Shown: positions 16,562 to 24,947 of the stretch, piece after piece
How the letters are laid out: each line of letters opens with the position of its first letter
Position numbering within the stretch: the stretch's first letter is position 1
NCBI GenBank assembly: GCA_031421855.1
Contig: JANOPN010000182.1
Span: 15,758-79,757, forward strand
Source: JAAFHN01 sp031421855
GTDB taxonomy: Bacteria > Pseudomonadota > Gammaproteobacteria > Burkholderiales > Burkholderiaceae_C
Direction of reading: 5' to 3'
DNA: 64,000 bases
Program-made: the position numbers and the translations under genes
Notes under the pieces: model-generated
The model's database searches: none
Seen by the model: only the letters and a program-made list of their open reading frames with translations
Told to the model about the DNA's origin: nothing

Positions 16562-17755
16562 ATGAAGACCCTTCGTTTTTCTGACCTGTGTGCCAACGGC
16601 CAAGTCGCCACCAAACGGGTGTTCATCCGAGCCGATCTGAACGTGCCGCAAGACGACACCGGTGCCATCACCGAAGACACCCGCATCCGCGCCTCGGTGC
16701 CTTGCATTCAAATGGCGCTCAAGGCTGGCGCGGCCGTCATGGTGACGTCGCATTTGGGGCGACCGACCGAGGGAGAATTCAAACCCGAAGACAGTTTGGC
16801 CCCTGTTGCCAGGCGGTTGGCAGAGCTGCTGGGCCAAGACGTACCCCTGCTCAGCGACTGGACGGGCGGCGTCGCTGTCCAGCCGGGGCAGGTGGTTTTG
16901 CTGGAGAACTGCCGCGTCAACCTCGGCGAGAAGAAAAACAGCGACGATTTGGCCCGCCGAATGGCCGCGCTTTGCGACATCTACGTCAACGATGCCTTTG
17001 GCACCGCGCACCGTGCCGAAGCCAGTACCCACGGCATCGCCAAGTTTGCACCCATTGCTTGCGCTGGCCCGTTGCTCAGCGCGGAGATCGATGCCATTAC
17101 CCAAGCGTTGGCCAGCCCCAAGCGCCCTTTGGTCGCCATCGTCGCGGGCTCAAAAGTGTCGACCAAGCTCACGATTTTGAAGAGCTTGGCGGCTAAGGTT
17201 GACCAACTGGTCGTCGGCGGTGGCATCGCCAACACCTTCATGCTCGCAGCGGGCTTGCCCATCGGCAAGAGTTTGGCCGAGCCCAATTTGCTGGGTGAGG
17301 CCAAAGACGTGATGGCGATGATGCAAGCGCGAGGCGCTGGCGTGCCCATTCCCGTCGATGTCGTTACGGCCAAAACCTTCGCTGCTGACGCGCCCGCAAC
17401 AACCCGTGCGGCAAGCGAAGTCGAGGCCGACGATTTGATTTTGGACATTGGCCCGCAAACCGCCCAACAACTCGCCGACGTGCTCAAAAGCGCCGGCACG
17501 ATCGTGTGGAACGGGCCGGTGGGCGTGTTTGAATTTGATGCGTTTGCCCACGGCACCCAAACCATTGCCGAAGCGGTGGCGGCCAGTTCGGCGTTTTCAA
17601 TCGCAGGCGGTGGCGACACCTTAGCCGCGATTGCCAAATACGGCATCACGGATCAGGTGAGCTACATCTCAACTGGCGGTGGCGCGTTTTTAGAGATCTT
17701 GGAAGGCAAAACCCTGCCTGCGCTGGAGATTTTGATGGCGCGCGCATCCAATTGA
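16562..17755 (+). CDS. pgk: Phosphoglycerate kinase
   Basis: Glycolytic and gluconeogenic enzyme that interconverts 1,3-bisphosphoglycerate and 3-phosphoglycerate with ADP/ATP in the cytoplasm. Seen: RVFIRADLNVP, TSHLGRPTEGEF, ENCRVNLGEKKN, VNDAFGTAHRAEAST, VAIVAGSKVSTKL, VWNGPVGVFEFDAF and GGGDTLAAI, all in family order. ATG 16562 gives 397 residues, the normal length; the frame is open to 16457 but that part has no family match. No gapA or pyk gene is adjacent. pckG follows on the other strand, so two gluconeogenic genes lie close together. Confidence 0.97.
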   Translation: MKTLRFSDLCANGQVATKRVFIRADLNVPQDDTGAITEDTRIRASVPCIQMALKAGAAVMVTSHLGRPTEGEFKPEDSLAPVARRLAELLGQDVPLLSDWTGGVAVQPGQVVLLENCRVNLGEKKNSDDLARRMAALCDIYVNDAFGTAHRAEASTHGIAKFAPIACAGPLLSAEIDAITQALASPKRPLVAIVAGSKVSTKLTILKSLAAKVDQLVVGGGIANTFMLAAGLPIGKSLAEPNLLGEAKDVMAMMQARGAGVPIPVDVVTAKTFAADAPATTRAASEVEADDLILDIGPQTAQQLADVLKSAGTIVWNGPVGVFEFDAFAHGTQTIAEAVAASSAFSIAGGGDTLAAIAKYGITDQVSYISTGGGAFLEILEGKTLPALEILMARASN

Positions 17756-17763
17756 GGCGTGCC

Positions 17764-17819
17764 TATGCAACGCTTGCATAAAGAACTTGAGTTGATCTAG
17801 GGTTTACCCTTAAAATCAA
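17764..17819 (+). promoter_or_regulatory. Nested palindromes upstream of the 60-codon gene
   Basis: TATGCAACGCTTGCATA (17764-17780) is a 7-bp inverted repeat with a 3-base centre. It is followed by AGGGTTTACCCT and a flanking TTGAT/ATCAA pair at about 17791 and 17815. They lie just after the pgk stop and about 100 bp before the start codon at 17916. They could be operator and promoter elements or a weak pgk terminator; there is no T tract. Confidence 0.35.
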
Positions 17820-17915
17820 AGTGTCCGAGCCAATTTGCTTGGGCGCCACCGGGTGACTCGCTCGGTTGGCGATTGCGGCCGTAAAAAGTGCCGCTTGAAG
17901 CGAAAGCGACACACC

Positions 17916-18098
17916 ATGTTCAAAGCCTTGCAAAATCTGATCTCTGCAACCCCCGCAGCACCGACATTGGGCCGTGCCAAACGCGTCAGCCCGGCCCGCC
18001 GCCTGATGGAAGCCGCGCAAAACCGCGCTGCCCACGACCCGCGCGCTGCTCAAGAGCTGCGTTCGGCCGCCATCGCTCAGTTATCGGTCGTTCGCTGA
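17916..18098 (+). CDS. Small basic conserved-looking protein (60 aa), unknown function
   Basis: I do not recognise a named family. The product starts MFKALQNLISATPA, continues with SPARRLMEAAQ and ends QELRSAAIAQLSVVR, which looks like a structured amphipathic helical protein rather than a random frame. The frame is open upstream to 17835, but ATG 17916 gives the sensible N-terminus. The preceding 100 bases hold palindromes, and the region downstream ends in a strong intrinsic terminator on the same strand (18308-18350), which suggests a real transcript. No signal peptide is seen. Confidence 0.5.
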   Translation: MFKALQNLISATPAAPTLGRAKRVSPARRLMEAAQNRAAHDPRAAQELRSAAIAQLSVVR

Positions 18099-18307
18099 CC
18101 CCGCTCAGAAAAGAAATTCGGTAACCGAAAAGCTTCTGGCACTGGCTTAGCGCATCTCAAGCCCGATTTTCGGCGCTTGGTCGCATTGCGCTCGCCAAAC
18201 CGTTTGCGGTTTTGCACACTCATGCCAATGCTTGTGAATCAACATTCATGAACAGCTTTTCGGTTTGCCCTCAGACAATGCCTTTCGAGCCGGCTTGTCT
18301 GCTTCAT

Positions 18308-18350
18308 CCGCCACAACAACCGCGATCCGGTCGTTGTGGCGGTTTTTTTT
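18308..18350 (+). terminator. Strong intrinsic terminator (plus strand)
   Basis: Perfect 10-bp stem CCGCCACAAC/GTTGTGGCGG, continued by ACCG/CGGT after one mismatch, five-base loop, then eight T. The T tract is on the plus strand, so it ends a rightward transcript (the 60-codon gene or a longer RNA covering 18099-18307). It overlaps the pckG stop by two bases but has no T tract in the pckG direction. Confidence 0.85.
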
Positions 18351-20253
18351 AGGCCAAGCTCGCCGTCAATTTCGCCTTGGTGTCGATCAAGGCTTGCGGC
18401 ATGTGGTGTTTGAGTTGGTCAAACAGCGCGTCGTGCAGCTTGAGCTCGGCTTGCCACTGAATTTTGTCGATGGAGGTCACGCTGTCAAATTGCGCAGCGT
18501 TGAAGTCGATGCCGCTCCAGTTGATCGATCCAAACGTCGGGCTCACACCCATGATGTGGTCCACGCCGTCGGCTGCGGCCGCCTCGCCTTCAATGCGGTC
18601 AATCATCCACTTCAGCACGCGCATGTTGTCGCCGTAGCCTGGCCACACAAACTTGCCGTCGTCGCCTTTGCGAAACCAGTTGGTCGTATAAATCGACGGC
18701 AGCGTCGCGCCGCTTGCGCTTAGTTTGGCCCCAATGTCGAGCCAGTGTTGGAAATAGTCGCTCATGTTGTAGCCCATGAACGGCAGCATCGCAAACGGGT
18801 CGCGGCGCACAACGCCTTGCTGGCCAGCGGCCGCCGCCGTGGTCTCAGAGCCCATGGTCGCGGCCATGTACACGCCTTCGGTCCAGTTGCGCGCCTCGGT
18901 CACCAATGGCACGGTCGTTGAGCGGCGGCCGCCGAAGATGAATGCGTCAATCTTCACGCCCTGAGCGTCGTCCCAAGCGGGGTCAAGCGCAGGGTTGTTG
19001 GTTGCAGCGACTGTGAAGCGCGCATTGGGGTGCGCTGCTTTGGCGCCGGTGGCCTTGGCGATCTCAGGTGTCCAGTCATTGCCTTGCCAATCAATCAAAT
19101 GCGCGGGCAGCTGGTTGTTGTGGTCTTTTTCCATGCCCTCCCACCACACGTCACCGTCGTCGGTCAGGGCAACATTGGTGAAAATCGTGTCGCGGGTCAG
19201 GCTTTTCATGCAGTTGGGGTTGGTTTGCATGTTGGTGCCTGGTGCGACGCCAAAGTAGCCCGCTTCGGGGTTGATCGCGCGCAACTCCAGCTGGCCATTG
19301 ACACCCGCTTGGGGTTTGATCCAAGCGATGTCGTCGCCAATGGTGGTGACTTCCCAGCCCGTGAATGTGGCTGGTGGAATCAACATCGCAAAATTGGTCT
19401 TGCCGCATGCGCTGGGAAATGCCGCCGCGACGTGGTGCTTCTTGCCGCTGGGAGACTTCACGCCCAAAATCAGCATGTGTTCGGCAAGCCAACCTTGGTC
19501 GCGGCCCATGGTTGAGGCAATGCGCAGCGCAAAACATTTCTTACCCAGCAGCGCGTTGCCGCCGTAGCCTGAGCCGTAGCTCCAAATTTCGCGGGTTTCG
19601 GGGTAGTGAACGATGTACTTGGTGGGGTTGCAAGGCCAGCTCACGTCGGCTTGACCCGCCGCCAATGGCGCGCCCACGGTATGCACGCAGGGCACAAAGT
19701 CGCCGTCAGCGCCCAACACCTCATAGACCGACTGGCCCATGCGGGTCATGATTTTCATGTTGACCGCGACATATGCCGAATCAGACAGCTCGATGCCGAT
19801 GTGGGCAATGCTGCTACCCAGCGGCCCCATCGAAAACGGCACCACATACATGATGCGGCCCTTCATGCAGCCGTCAAATAGGGCCGCCTGTCCGTTTTGA
19901 CCAAATTGGAGCAAGCCGCGCATGTCGGCAGGTGCCATCCAGTTGTTGGTTGGGCCTGCGTCGTCTTGGGTTGCGCTGCATATGTAGGTGCGGTCTTCAA
20001 CCCGGGCCACGTCGGTCGGGTCGGAGCAGGCCAAGAAGCTGTTGGCACGTTTGGCGGGGTTAAGCCGTTTGAAAGTGCCTGCCGCGACCAGTTGGGCGCA
20101 AAGCCGGTCGTATTCAGCTTGGCTGCCGTCGCACCACACGACGGCGGTGGGCTTGCACAAAGCAGCCATGTCGTTAACCCACGCGATCAGGCGCGGGTGT
20201 TTGACGAAAGCGGGTGCTTGCACAGGCAAGCTTCCAATGACGGGTGAGTTCAT
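18349..20253 (-). CDS. pckG: Phosphoenolpyruvate carboxykinase (GTP)
   Basis: Converts oxaloacetate plus GTP to phosphoenolpyruvate, the entry step of gluconeogenesis. The 634-residue product carries the GTP-type hallmarks: the P-loop FPSACGKTNFAML, the preceding KKHHVAAAFP, MYVVPFSMGP near the substrate site, and FGGRRSTTVPLV toward the C-terminus. The start ATG 20253 fits the family. The leader upstream contains a 17-bp palindrome inside a larger inverted repeat. It is transcribed away from a small membrane protein gene 344 bp upstream. Confidence 0.97.
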   Translation of the reverse strand: MNSPVIGSLPVQAPAFVKHPRLIAWVNDMAALCKPTAVVWCDGSQAEYDRLCAQLVAAGTFKRLNPAKRANSFLACSDPTDVARVEDRTYICSATQDDAGPTNNWMAPADMRGLLQFGQNGQAALFDGCMKGRIMYVVPFSMGPLGSSIAHIGIELSDSAYVAVNMKIMTRMGQSVYEVLGADGDFVPCVHTVGAPLAAGQADVSWPCNPTKYIVHYPETREIWSYGSGYGGNALLGKKCFALRIASTMGRDQGWLAEHMLILGVKSPSGKKHHVAAAFPSACGKTNFAMLIPPATFTGWEVTTIGDDIAWIKPQAGVNGQLELRAINPEAGYFGVAPGTNMQTNPNCMKSLTRDTIFTNVALTDDGDVWWEGMEKDHNNQLPAHLIDWQGNDWTPEIAKATGAKAAHPNARFTVAATNNPALDPAWDDAQGVKIDAFIFGGRRSTTVPLVTEARNWTEGVYMAATMGSETTAAAAGQQGVVRRDPFAMLPFMGYNMSDYFQHWLDIGAKLSASGATLPSIYTTNWFRKGDDGKFVWPGYGDNMRVLKWMIDRIEGEAAAADGVDHIMGVSPTFGSINWSGIDFNAAQFDSVTSIDKIQWQAELKLHDALFDQLKHHMPQALIDTKAKLTASLA

Positions 20254-20281
20254 GACAGGGCTCCGATGGTAAAAAATCTGC

Positions 20282-20378
20282 TTGTCAAAGGCGCTGACGA
20301 GCGCACAGATTTGTCTGGAAACCGCTGGGGTGCTGAGTCAGCACCGGTTGAGGCAAAAACGTGCCGCGCCTTTGACAA
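20282..20378 (-). promoter_or_regulatory. Palindromic leader of pckG
   Basis: Perfect 13-bp inverted repeat TTGTCAAAGGCGC (20282-20294) / GCGCCTTTGACAA (20366-20378) encloses a 17-bp palindrome GGTGCTGAGTCAGCACC (20329-20345). It sits 29-125 bp upstream of the pckG start in the gene-free stretch 20254-20597. The inner palindrome looks like a dimeric repressor operator; the outer pair could form a long stem in the mRNA. No known regulator is identified. The remainder, 20379-20597, shows nothing else I can name. Confidence 0.5.
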
Positions 20379-20597
20379 ATAGATTCATCAGTTCACGGGC
20401 TCAGTCGGCTCGGTGGCGGGCCGCAGATTCGGCGGCGGGCCAGGGGGTCGGCTAAGGAGGATCGATTTTAGAAAATCAAACGCCGAGTTACATCGCAGTT
20501 ACGAAACAGGTCGCATGAAGCCATGCTTGGATTGCATAACCTGCCTCAAAGCAGTCGCTGCCGAGACATTCTCAAACTTTAGAGTGCTCGAAACAAC

Positions 20598-20765
20598 TCA
20601 AGCCATGAACACCGCGATGAAGGCCAACAAGAAGATCAAAATGCCGCCAACGACCGGAATCACGATTGGGATGTAAGGCACGATGGCCTCAATCGGGTCT
20701 TTTTCGTGGGCAGCGGGTGCATCGTGGCCAGCCTCGTGGGCCGGTGCAGGGTGAGCGTTTGACAT
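20598..20765 (-). CDS. Small single-pass membrane protein, unknown function
   Basis: A 55-residue product with a His/Ala/Pro-rich N-terminal half (AHPAPAHEAGHDAPAAHEK) and one strong C-terminal membrane segment (IPIVIPVVGGILIFLLAFIA). The composition is clearly protein-like and the N-out/C-in topology cannot be decided by eye. ATG 20765 was chosen; a TTG at 20789 is in frame. It is divergent from the lipoprotein gene and upstream of pckG. The histidines could bind metal, but this is speculation. Confidence 0.65.
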   Translation of the reverse strand: MSNAHPAPAHEAGHDAPAAHEKDPIEAIVPYIPIVIPVVGGILIFLLAFIAVFMA

Positions 20766-20928
20766 GGGGATGGTGCTAAATGGTTGCAATGGTTGACCAA
20801 TTTTACCTGCCGAGGGCCCGTGGTGTGTGGGAATTGCTCATTTCAAGTCCCAAAATAGGGCCGTCATCGCCCACACCCAGTCGTGCGTTGAACACCCAGC
20901 ATCCAAACACGTCAACAAGGCTCGCTAC

Positions 20929-21417
20929 ATGATCGCTCGCATTTTCTCTGGCAAAGTCACCCGCACAGTCGCACGTACAGCCATGTTCATTGCCGTCGCC
21001 GCAGCCGTGGTCTCGGTCACCGGCTGCGCTACACAAGGCCCTAGTAGCACCCAAGCTCGCCCCATCATCTACCCCAACGCCGTGTTCAATCGCTTGGGCG
21101 AAGGCCAAGCCCGCACCGAAGTCGACTCGTGCATGGCGCGCGCCACCCAAGCGGTGAGCGCCGAGGCCCACAACGACAGCAACCGCCGCGCAGGCCAAGC
21201 GGCGGCCACAGCGGCTGTCGCGGCTGCAGTCGGCTCGCTCGTATCGGGCAGTGGTTTGAAGCAAAGCGCTCAAAACGCCGCTGGCGGCGCAGCAGTTGCC
21301 GGTGCTACTGTCGCCACCGCCGGTGCATTTGAAGGCGGCAAAGCCAACAGCACCCACCGCGCCTTTGTTCAACGCTGCGTAAGCGAAAAGGGCTTGGAGA
21401 TCATTGGCTGGAATTAA
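20929..21417 (+). CDS. Lipoprotein with glycine-zipper-like segment
   Basis: Predicted outer-membrane or periplasmic lipoprotein of 162 residues. The signal peptide ends in a lipobox (VSVTGC, cysteine about residue 33), and the mature part begins ATQGPSSTQARP. The centre (AAATAAVAAAVGSLVSGSG and NAAGGAAVAGATVA) is an Ala/Gly-rich, glycine-zipper-like hydrophobic region often seen in envelope lipoproteins. Two further cysteines could form a disulfide. ATG 20929 has AAGG upstream; ATG 20983 would give a minimal signal peptide. It is convergent with chrA, 11 bp away. Function is unknown. Confidence 0.75.
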   Translation: MIARIFSGKVTRTVARTAMFIAVAAAVVSVTGCATQGPSSTQARPIIYPNAVFNRLGEGQARTEVDSCMARATQAVSAEAHNDSNRRAGQAAATAAVAAAVGSLVSGSGLKQSAQNAAGGAAVAGATVATAGAFEGGKANSTHRAFVQRCVSEKGLEIIGWN

Positions 21418-21428
21418 GGTCTTCCGAT

Positions 21429-22895
21429 TTAAGTCAGCAACCAGCCCAGCGCCGCGCAAACCAGCACCACTTCCAAGGCCGAGCGCTGAAACCGCCAAAG
21501 CGCCAGCAACGCCAGCACCGACAAGCTGGTGGCCAGTGCCCACTTGGGGAGCATCAACCCAAACAAGGGCGCAACCCCTGCCAGCCCCAAGTTGGCGGCG
21601 ATGAACGTCACCGCCAGCGATGCCATCACGCCGACCACGGCTGCGCTGATGGCACCCAGCGGCCCCGCCCAGCGCGGGGCTTGGCGGGTGGCCTCAACCC
21701 AAGGCCCACCGCCCAAAATGAATGCAAAACTGGGCAAAAACGTGAACCAAGCTGCCACAGCCGCACCAGCGACCGCGCCCGCCAACATGGCGTTTGGCCC
21801 CAGCACCTGGGTCGTCCACGCGCCCACAAACCCGACATAAGCCACCACCAAAATCAGCGGCCCAGGCGTGCTCTCGCCCAAAGCCAGCCCCGCCATCATC
21901 TGCGAGTGGCTCAGCCAGCCAAACTGCTCCACCGCCGCTTGGCTCACATAGGGCAACACCGCATACGCGCCGCCAAACGTCACCAAAGCCGCCTTGGTGA
22001 ACAAGATCGCCATTTGCGTCAAGGGGTCAGACGCGCCACGTGTGTGCCACAACGCCAACATCGGCGCGGCCCAAAGCGTCGCGAAAATGCCCACAACCCA
22101 AGCCAAGCGTGTCATGGACGGCGTGGTGTGGGAGGGCGCGGCCGCGTCGTCATGAATCACGTGCCGTGGCCCACCCAAAGCCGATGCGCTTGGCTTGCCG
22201 TGAGCCACAGGCACCCTCTCGGCGCGCTTGGCCAGCCAAAAGCCAACGGCTGCGGCCACCGCAACCACCCAAAAAAATGACGCAATGCCGGTCAACATCA
22301 CAATCAAACCGATAGCAGCCAAGCACCAATATCCGGTGACCAAGAGCCGATTTGACTCTTTTTTTGCCGCATCGACCTCGTTTGGGGTGTTTTGAGGCTT
22401 CAGCACGCGACTTGCCAAGCGCCACACGGCATGAACAATCAGCGCGGCCACAGCGGCGTTGAGCCCCAGCAACACCCCGCCCATCCAAGGCGTGTGCCCC
22501 TGCGCAACAAAAAGCCAGCTCAAACCCACCAACATGAACCACGCCGGCAGCACAAACAAGCCGCCCGCCACCACCGCGCCGCGCACGCCGTGCAGCAACC
22601 AGCCGATGTAGGTGGCCAATTGCTGCGCCTCTGGCCCCGGCAGCACCATGCAAAACGACAGCGCGTGCCCAAACCGGTCGGGGCTGATCCATCGCTTGCG
22701 CTCCACCAGCTCGCGCTGCATCACCGCAATTTGCCCCGCTGGCCCGCCAAAACTGATGAACCCCAGCTTCAACCAAAACCAAAACGCCTGAATGAAGCTT
22801 GGGGGCGTGATTTCTACCTGTTTTTGGCCATTGGTCTCGGAATTCATTGGGTTAGTTGCTATTGTTTTTGATGAGTCGGATGTGGTGACCATCAT
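21429..22895 (-). CDS. chrA: Chromate efflux transporter, ChrA (CHR) family
   Basis: Inner-membrane protein of the CHR superfamily, bidomain type. The first half has FGGPAGQIAVMQRELV and LPGPEAQQLA, the second FGGAYAVLPYV and ESTPGPLILVVAYVGF, showing the internal duplication; many membrane segments are present. ATG 22895 overlaps the upstream chrB-like stop by 4 bp. Residues about 10-29 (TIATNPMNSETNGQ) are encoded by a family A dispersed repeat (22810-22869), extending the N-terminus before the conserved start at FWFWLKLGFISFGGP. The ChrB-type partner supports a role in chromate resistance. Confidence 0.92.
   Translation of the reverse strand: MMVTTSDSSKTIATNPMNSETNGQKQVEITPPSFIQAFWFWLKLGFISFGGPAGQIAVMQRELVERKRWISPDRFGHALSFCMVLPGPEAQQLATYIGWLLHGVRGAVVAGGLFVLPAWFMLVGLSWLFVAQGHTPWMGGVLLGLNAAVAALIVHAVWRLASRVLKPQNTPNEVDAAKKESNRLLVTGYWCLAAIGLIVMLTGIASFFWVVAVAAAVGFWLAKRAERVPVAHGKPSASALGGPRHVIHDDAAAPSHTTPSMTRLAWVVGIFATLWAAPMLALWHTRGASDPLTQMAILFTKAALVTFGGAYAVLPYVSQAAVEQFGWLSHSQMMAGLALGESTPGPLILVVAYVGFVGAWTTQVLGPNAMLAGAVAGAAVAAWFTFLPSFAFILGGGPWVEATRQAPRWAGPLGAISAAVVGVMASLAVTFIAANLGLAGVAPLFGLMLPKWALATSLSVLALLALWRFQRSALEVVLVCAALGWLLT
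22810..22869 (-). repeat. 60-bp dispersed repeat (family A), copy at the chrA N-terminus
   Basis: Reverse orientation. Contains AATAGCAACTAACCCAATGA and then GAGACCAATGGCCAAAAAC. It is in sense orientation with chrA and read in the same frame as in dprA and the transaminase gene. It supplies a short, probably unstructured N-terminal extension. Confidence 0.82.
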
Positions 22896-23770
22896 GGCGT
22901 CCACCGGTGTTGCTCGTTGACTTGGGCGACTTGGTCACCGCACCAGGCGTAGAGCGCGTCGTACACCGGCAACATCGCCGCCAGCATGGCCAAGTCATCG
23001 TGCGCGTACAGGCGCGAGTACCCCAGCGAAATCGACAACAGGCCGGCCGACTGCGCGCTCAAGTCCAAGCGGTCCGTGTCTGCCCCGCGCACGACCTGAG
23101 CCAGCAAGTCCAAGGCGGGCAAGCGCAGCTCAAACGCCGCCAAAAACGCGTCAAAACTGCACAACTCGCCGCCATGTTCAAGCGGCGCGCCGGGTATGTC
23201 GTAGGCAATCGCGTCGAGCGCCGCAGCCTGTGCGAAGACGGCCGACTTGGGCACGTACACAAACTCAGCGCGAGCGTCGATGAAGCGTCGCACCAACCAT
23301 GGGCAGGCAATGCGATCAATTTTGGGTCGCTCTCGCGTGATCCAGCGCGAGATTCGCACACCGTCCACACCCAAATCGGCGCGTTTTGCCAGGGTTGGCA
23401 AGCGCTGCAGGCGAAGCTCATTCATCAACTCAAGCGGGTCGACGCCGCCTTCGCCGCCTTCGATCCCCCCTTGCAAATAGCTCGCCTGCCAGCCCAAGTC
23501 TCGCAACTGCGATGCCGCGTCAAAACCCACGTTGTGGCCATAGACACAGTAAACGAGCACCTCGCTTGGTGTGTGAGTCGCGCCAAAGGCGCGGACCTCA
23601 TCTGGCGGGCAATGCCGCGCAGCTGGCAGCATCCGCTGGCTCGCGGCAAAGGCGGCTGGGCGTCGCACGTCGAGCACCCAAGGCGAGTCGGCACGCCCCA
23701 GCCGCGCCGCAAACTGTGCGGGGCTCATGGTGGGGGGTGAAGGTGAACGAGTGAAAGCTGCGGTGTCCAT
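22892..23770 (-). CDS. Rhodanese-ChrB domain protein (chromate resistance)
   Basis: A 292-residue two-domain protein. Residues about 15-105 form a rhodanese-like domain with an active-site-type loop VYCVYGHNVG. Residues about 140-290 match the ChrB C-terminal domain of chromate resistance proteins (RWITRERPKIDRIACPWLVR). It directly precedes and overlaps chrA by 4 bp, so the pair is translationally coupled. ChrB proteins act as chromate-responsive regulators or accessory resistance factors; which role applies here is not decided by the sequence. The start ATG 23770 fits. Confidence 0.85.
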   Translation of the reverse strand: MDTAAFTRSPSPPTMSPAQFAARLGRADSPWVLDVRRPAAFAASQRMLPAARHCPPDEVRAFGATHTPSEVLVYCVYGHNVGFDAASQLRDLGWQASYLQGGIEGGEGGVDPLELMNELRLQRLPTLAKRADLGVDGVRISRWITRERPKIDRIACPWLVRRFIDARAEFVYVPKSAVFAQAAALDAIAYDIPGAPLEHGGELCSFDAFLAAFELRLPALDLLAQVVRGADTDRLDLSAQSAGLLSISLGYSRLYAHDDLAMLAAMLPVYDALYAWCGDQVAQVNEQHRWTP

Positions 23771-23910
23771 TGGCGAAATTCCTCAAAGAGAAAAGCCAGC
23801 ACTTGGACGGGACACCGTCTATCCGCGAAGGATTCGGGAGGCTGTGAATCCCGATTTGGGAATTCTAGCGCCGAATGGCGCGCGCCTCACAAACCGCAAT
23901 GACTTTAACT

Positions 23911-23970
23911 ATTTTGATAGCAACAAACCCAATGAATCCGGAGACCAAGTGCCAATATCTCATCAAATTT
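23911..23970 (+). repeat. 60-bp dispersed repeat (family A), copy at the lysR 3' end
   Basis: Contains TTGATAGCAACAAACCCAAT, GAATCCGGAGACCAAG and CTCATCAAATT. Its right end supplies the stop codon (23963-23965) of the LysR gene on the opposite strand. It sits between the chrB-like and lysR genes, both on the minus strand. Confidence 0.85.
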
Positions 23971-24853
23971 GCGTCAAAAGCCACTTGGAGAACGCCTCAA
24001 ACGCCGAATCGCGTCGCAAGAGGGGTGAGCGTGACAGGTAGTAGCCGCCAGGCGACGTCCATTCGGTGGTTGACAGGCGCATCAAGGCTTGGCTTTGGAC
24101 GGCGGTTTGGGCCATGAAGTCGGGCAGCAGCGCGACACCCAGACCCGTGATGGCGGCGTTCATGGCCATGAACATGAGGTCGAAGCGGGGGCCTGATGCA
24201 GCAACTGCGTCGTTGCGCGCCGTTGGCGCGACCGCCTCCAGCCAACCCGCCCATGCTTGGGGCAATGTGCTGTGCTGCAGCATGTGGTGGCTGGAAAACA
24301 CGGCGGTGTTTGCGGCGTGGGGCTCGCGGGCGATCCAGGCGGGTGCGGCGTAGGGCGAGAGCTTCAAGCCCATGACGAATGCGCATGACGCATCGGTTCG
24401 TGCCTCGGCTCTGAATTCAACCGCTGCGTCAATTTGGCGGTTGCTGAAATTGGCCGCGCCCACTTGGGTGAGCAAGTTGAGGCACACATCGCTGTTGGCT
24501 TGGCGAAAGTCGCTCAGGCGTGGAATGAGCCAGTGGTTGCCCCATGAGGCGGGAATCGACAAGCTGAGTGTGCCGCCCTTGCCTTTGAGGGCCATGAGCT
24601 GAGCGGTTGCGGACTCAAGCGTCAACAGCGCGGGTGCGATTTCGTCCAGGTACGCGCCGCCTGCCTGGGTGAGCTTGAGCCCTTCGCGTCGACGCTCCAG
24701 CAGCGCCGTGCCGATCCACCGCTCCAGTGTTTGCACTTGGCGGCTGACCCCGCCTTGGGTGAGGTGCAACTCCAGCCCGGCGCGGGTGAACGAGCCGGTG
24801 CGGGCGCTGGCCTCAAAGCATTGCAGGGCTTGGGTTGACGGGATGCGTTGCAT
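23963..24853 (-). CDS. LysR-family transcriptional regulator (GcvA-like)
   Basis: A 296-residue regulator with an N-terminal winged helix (PSTQALQCFEASARTGSFT, then HLTQGGVSRQVQTLERWIG) and a periplasmic-binding-type effector domain from about residue 90. The start MQRIPSTQAL and the overall pattern resemble the GcvA/AmpR subgroup. It is divergent from the tctC-like gene, 94 bp apart, so the natural hypothesis is control of the tctC-deacylase-transaminase operon. The last two codons and the stop come from a dispersed repeat. Confidence 0.9.
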   Translation of the reverse strand: MQRIPSTQALQCFEASARTGSFTRAGLELHLTQGGVSRQVQTLERWIGTALLERRREGLKLTQAGGAYLDEIAPALLTLESATAQLMALKGKGGTLSLSIPASWGNHWLIPRLSDFRQANSDVCLNLLTQVGAANFSNRQIDAAVEFRAEARTDASCAFVMGLKLSPYAAPAWIAREPHAANTAVFSSHHMLQHSTLPQAWAGWLEAVAPTARNDAVAASGPRFDLMFMAMNAAITGLGVALLPDFMAQTAVQSQALMRLSTTEWTSPGGYYLSRSPLLRRDSAFEAFSKWLLTQI

Positions 24854-24947
24854 GACAAAACCTCATGGTAGCCGCATATCGCCTCGCTTGCGAGCCGGGT
24901 TAGACTTGGCGAAGATTGCGGCACTCTTCACTCGACCCGAGCTTGTC

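Noticed and set aside
22907..23740. 277-codon plus-strand frame opposite the rhodanese-ChrB gene
   Set aside because: Antisense shadow; the minus-strand protein has two recognised domains.
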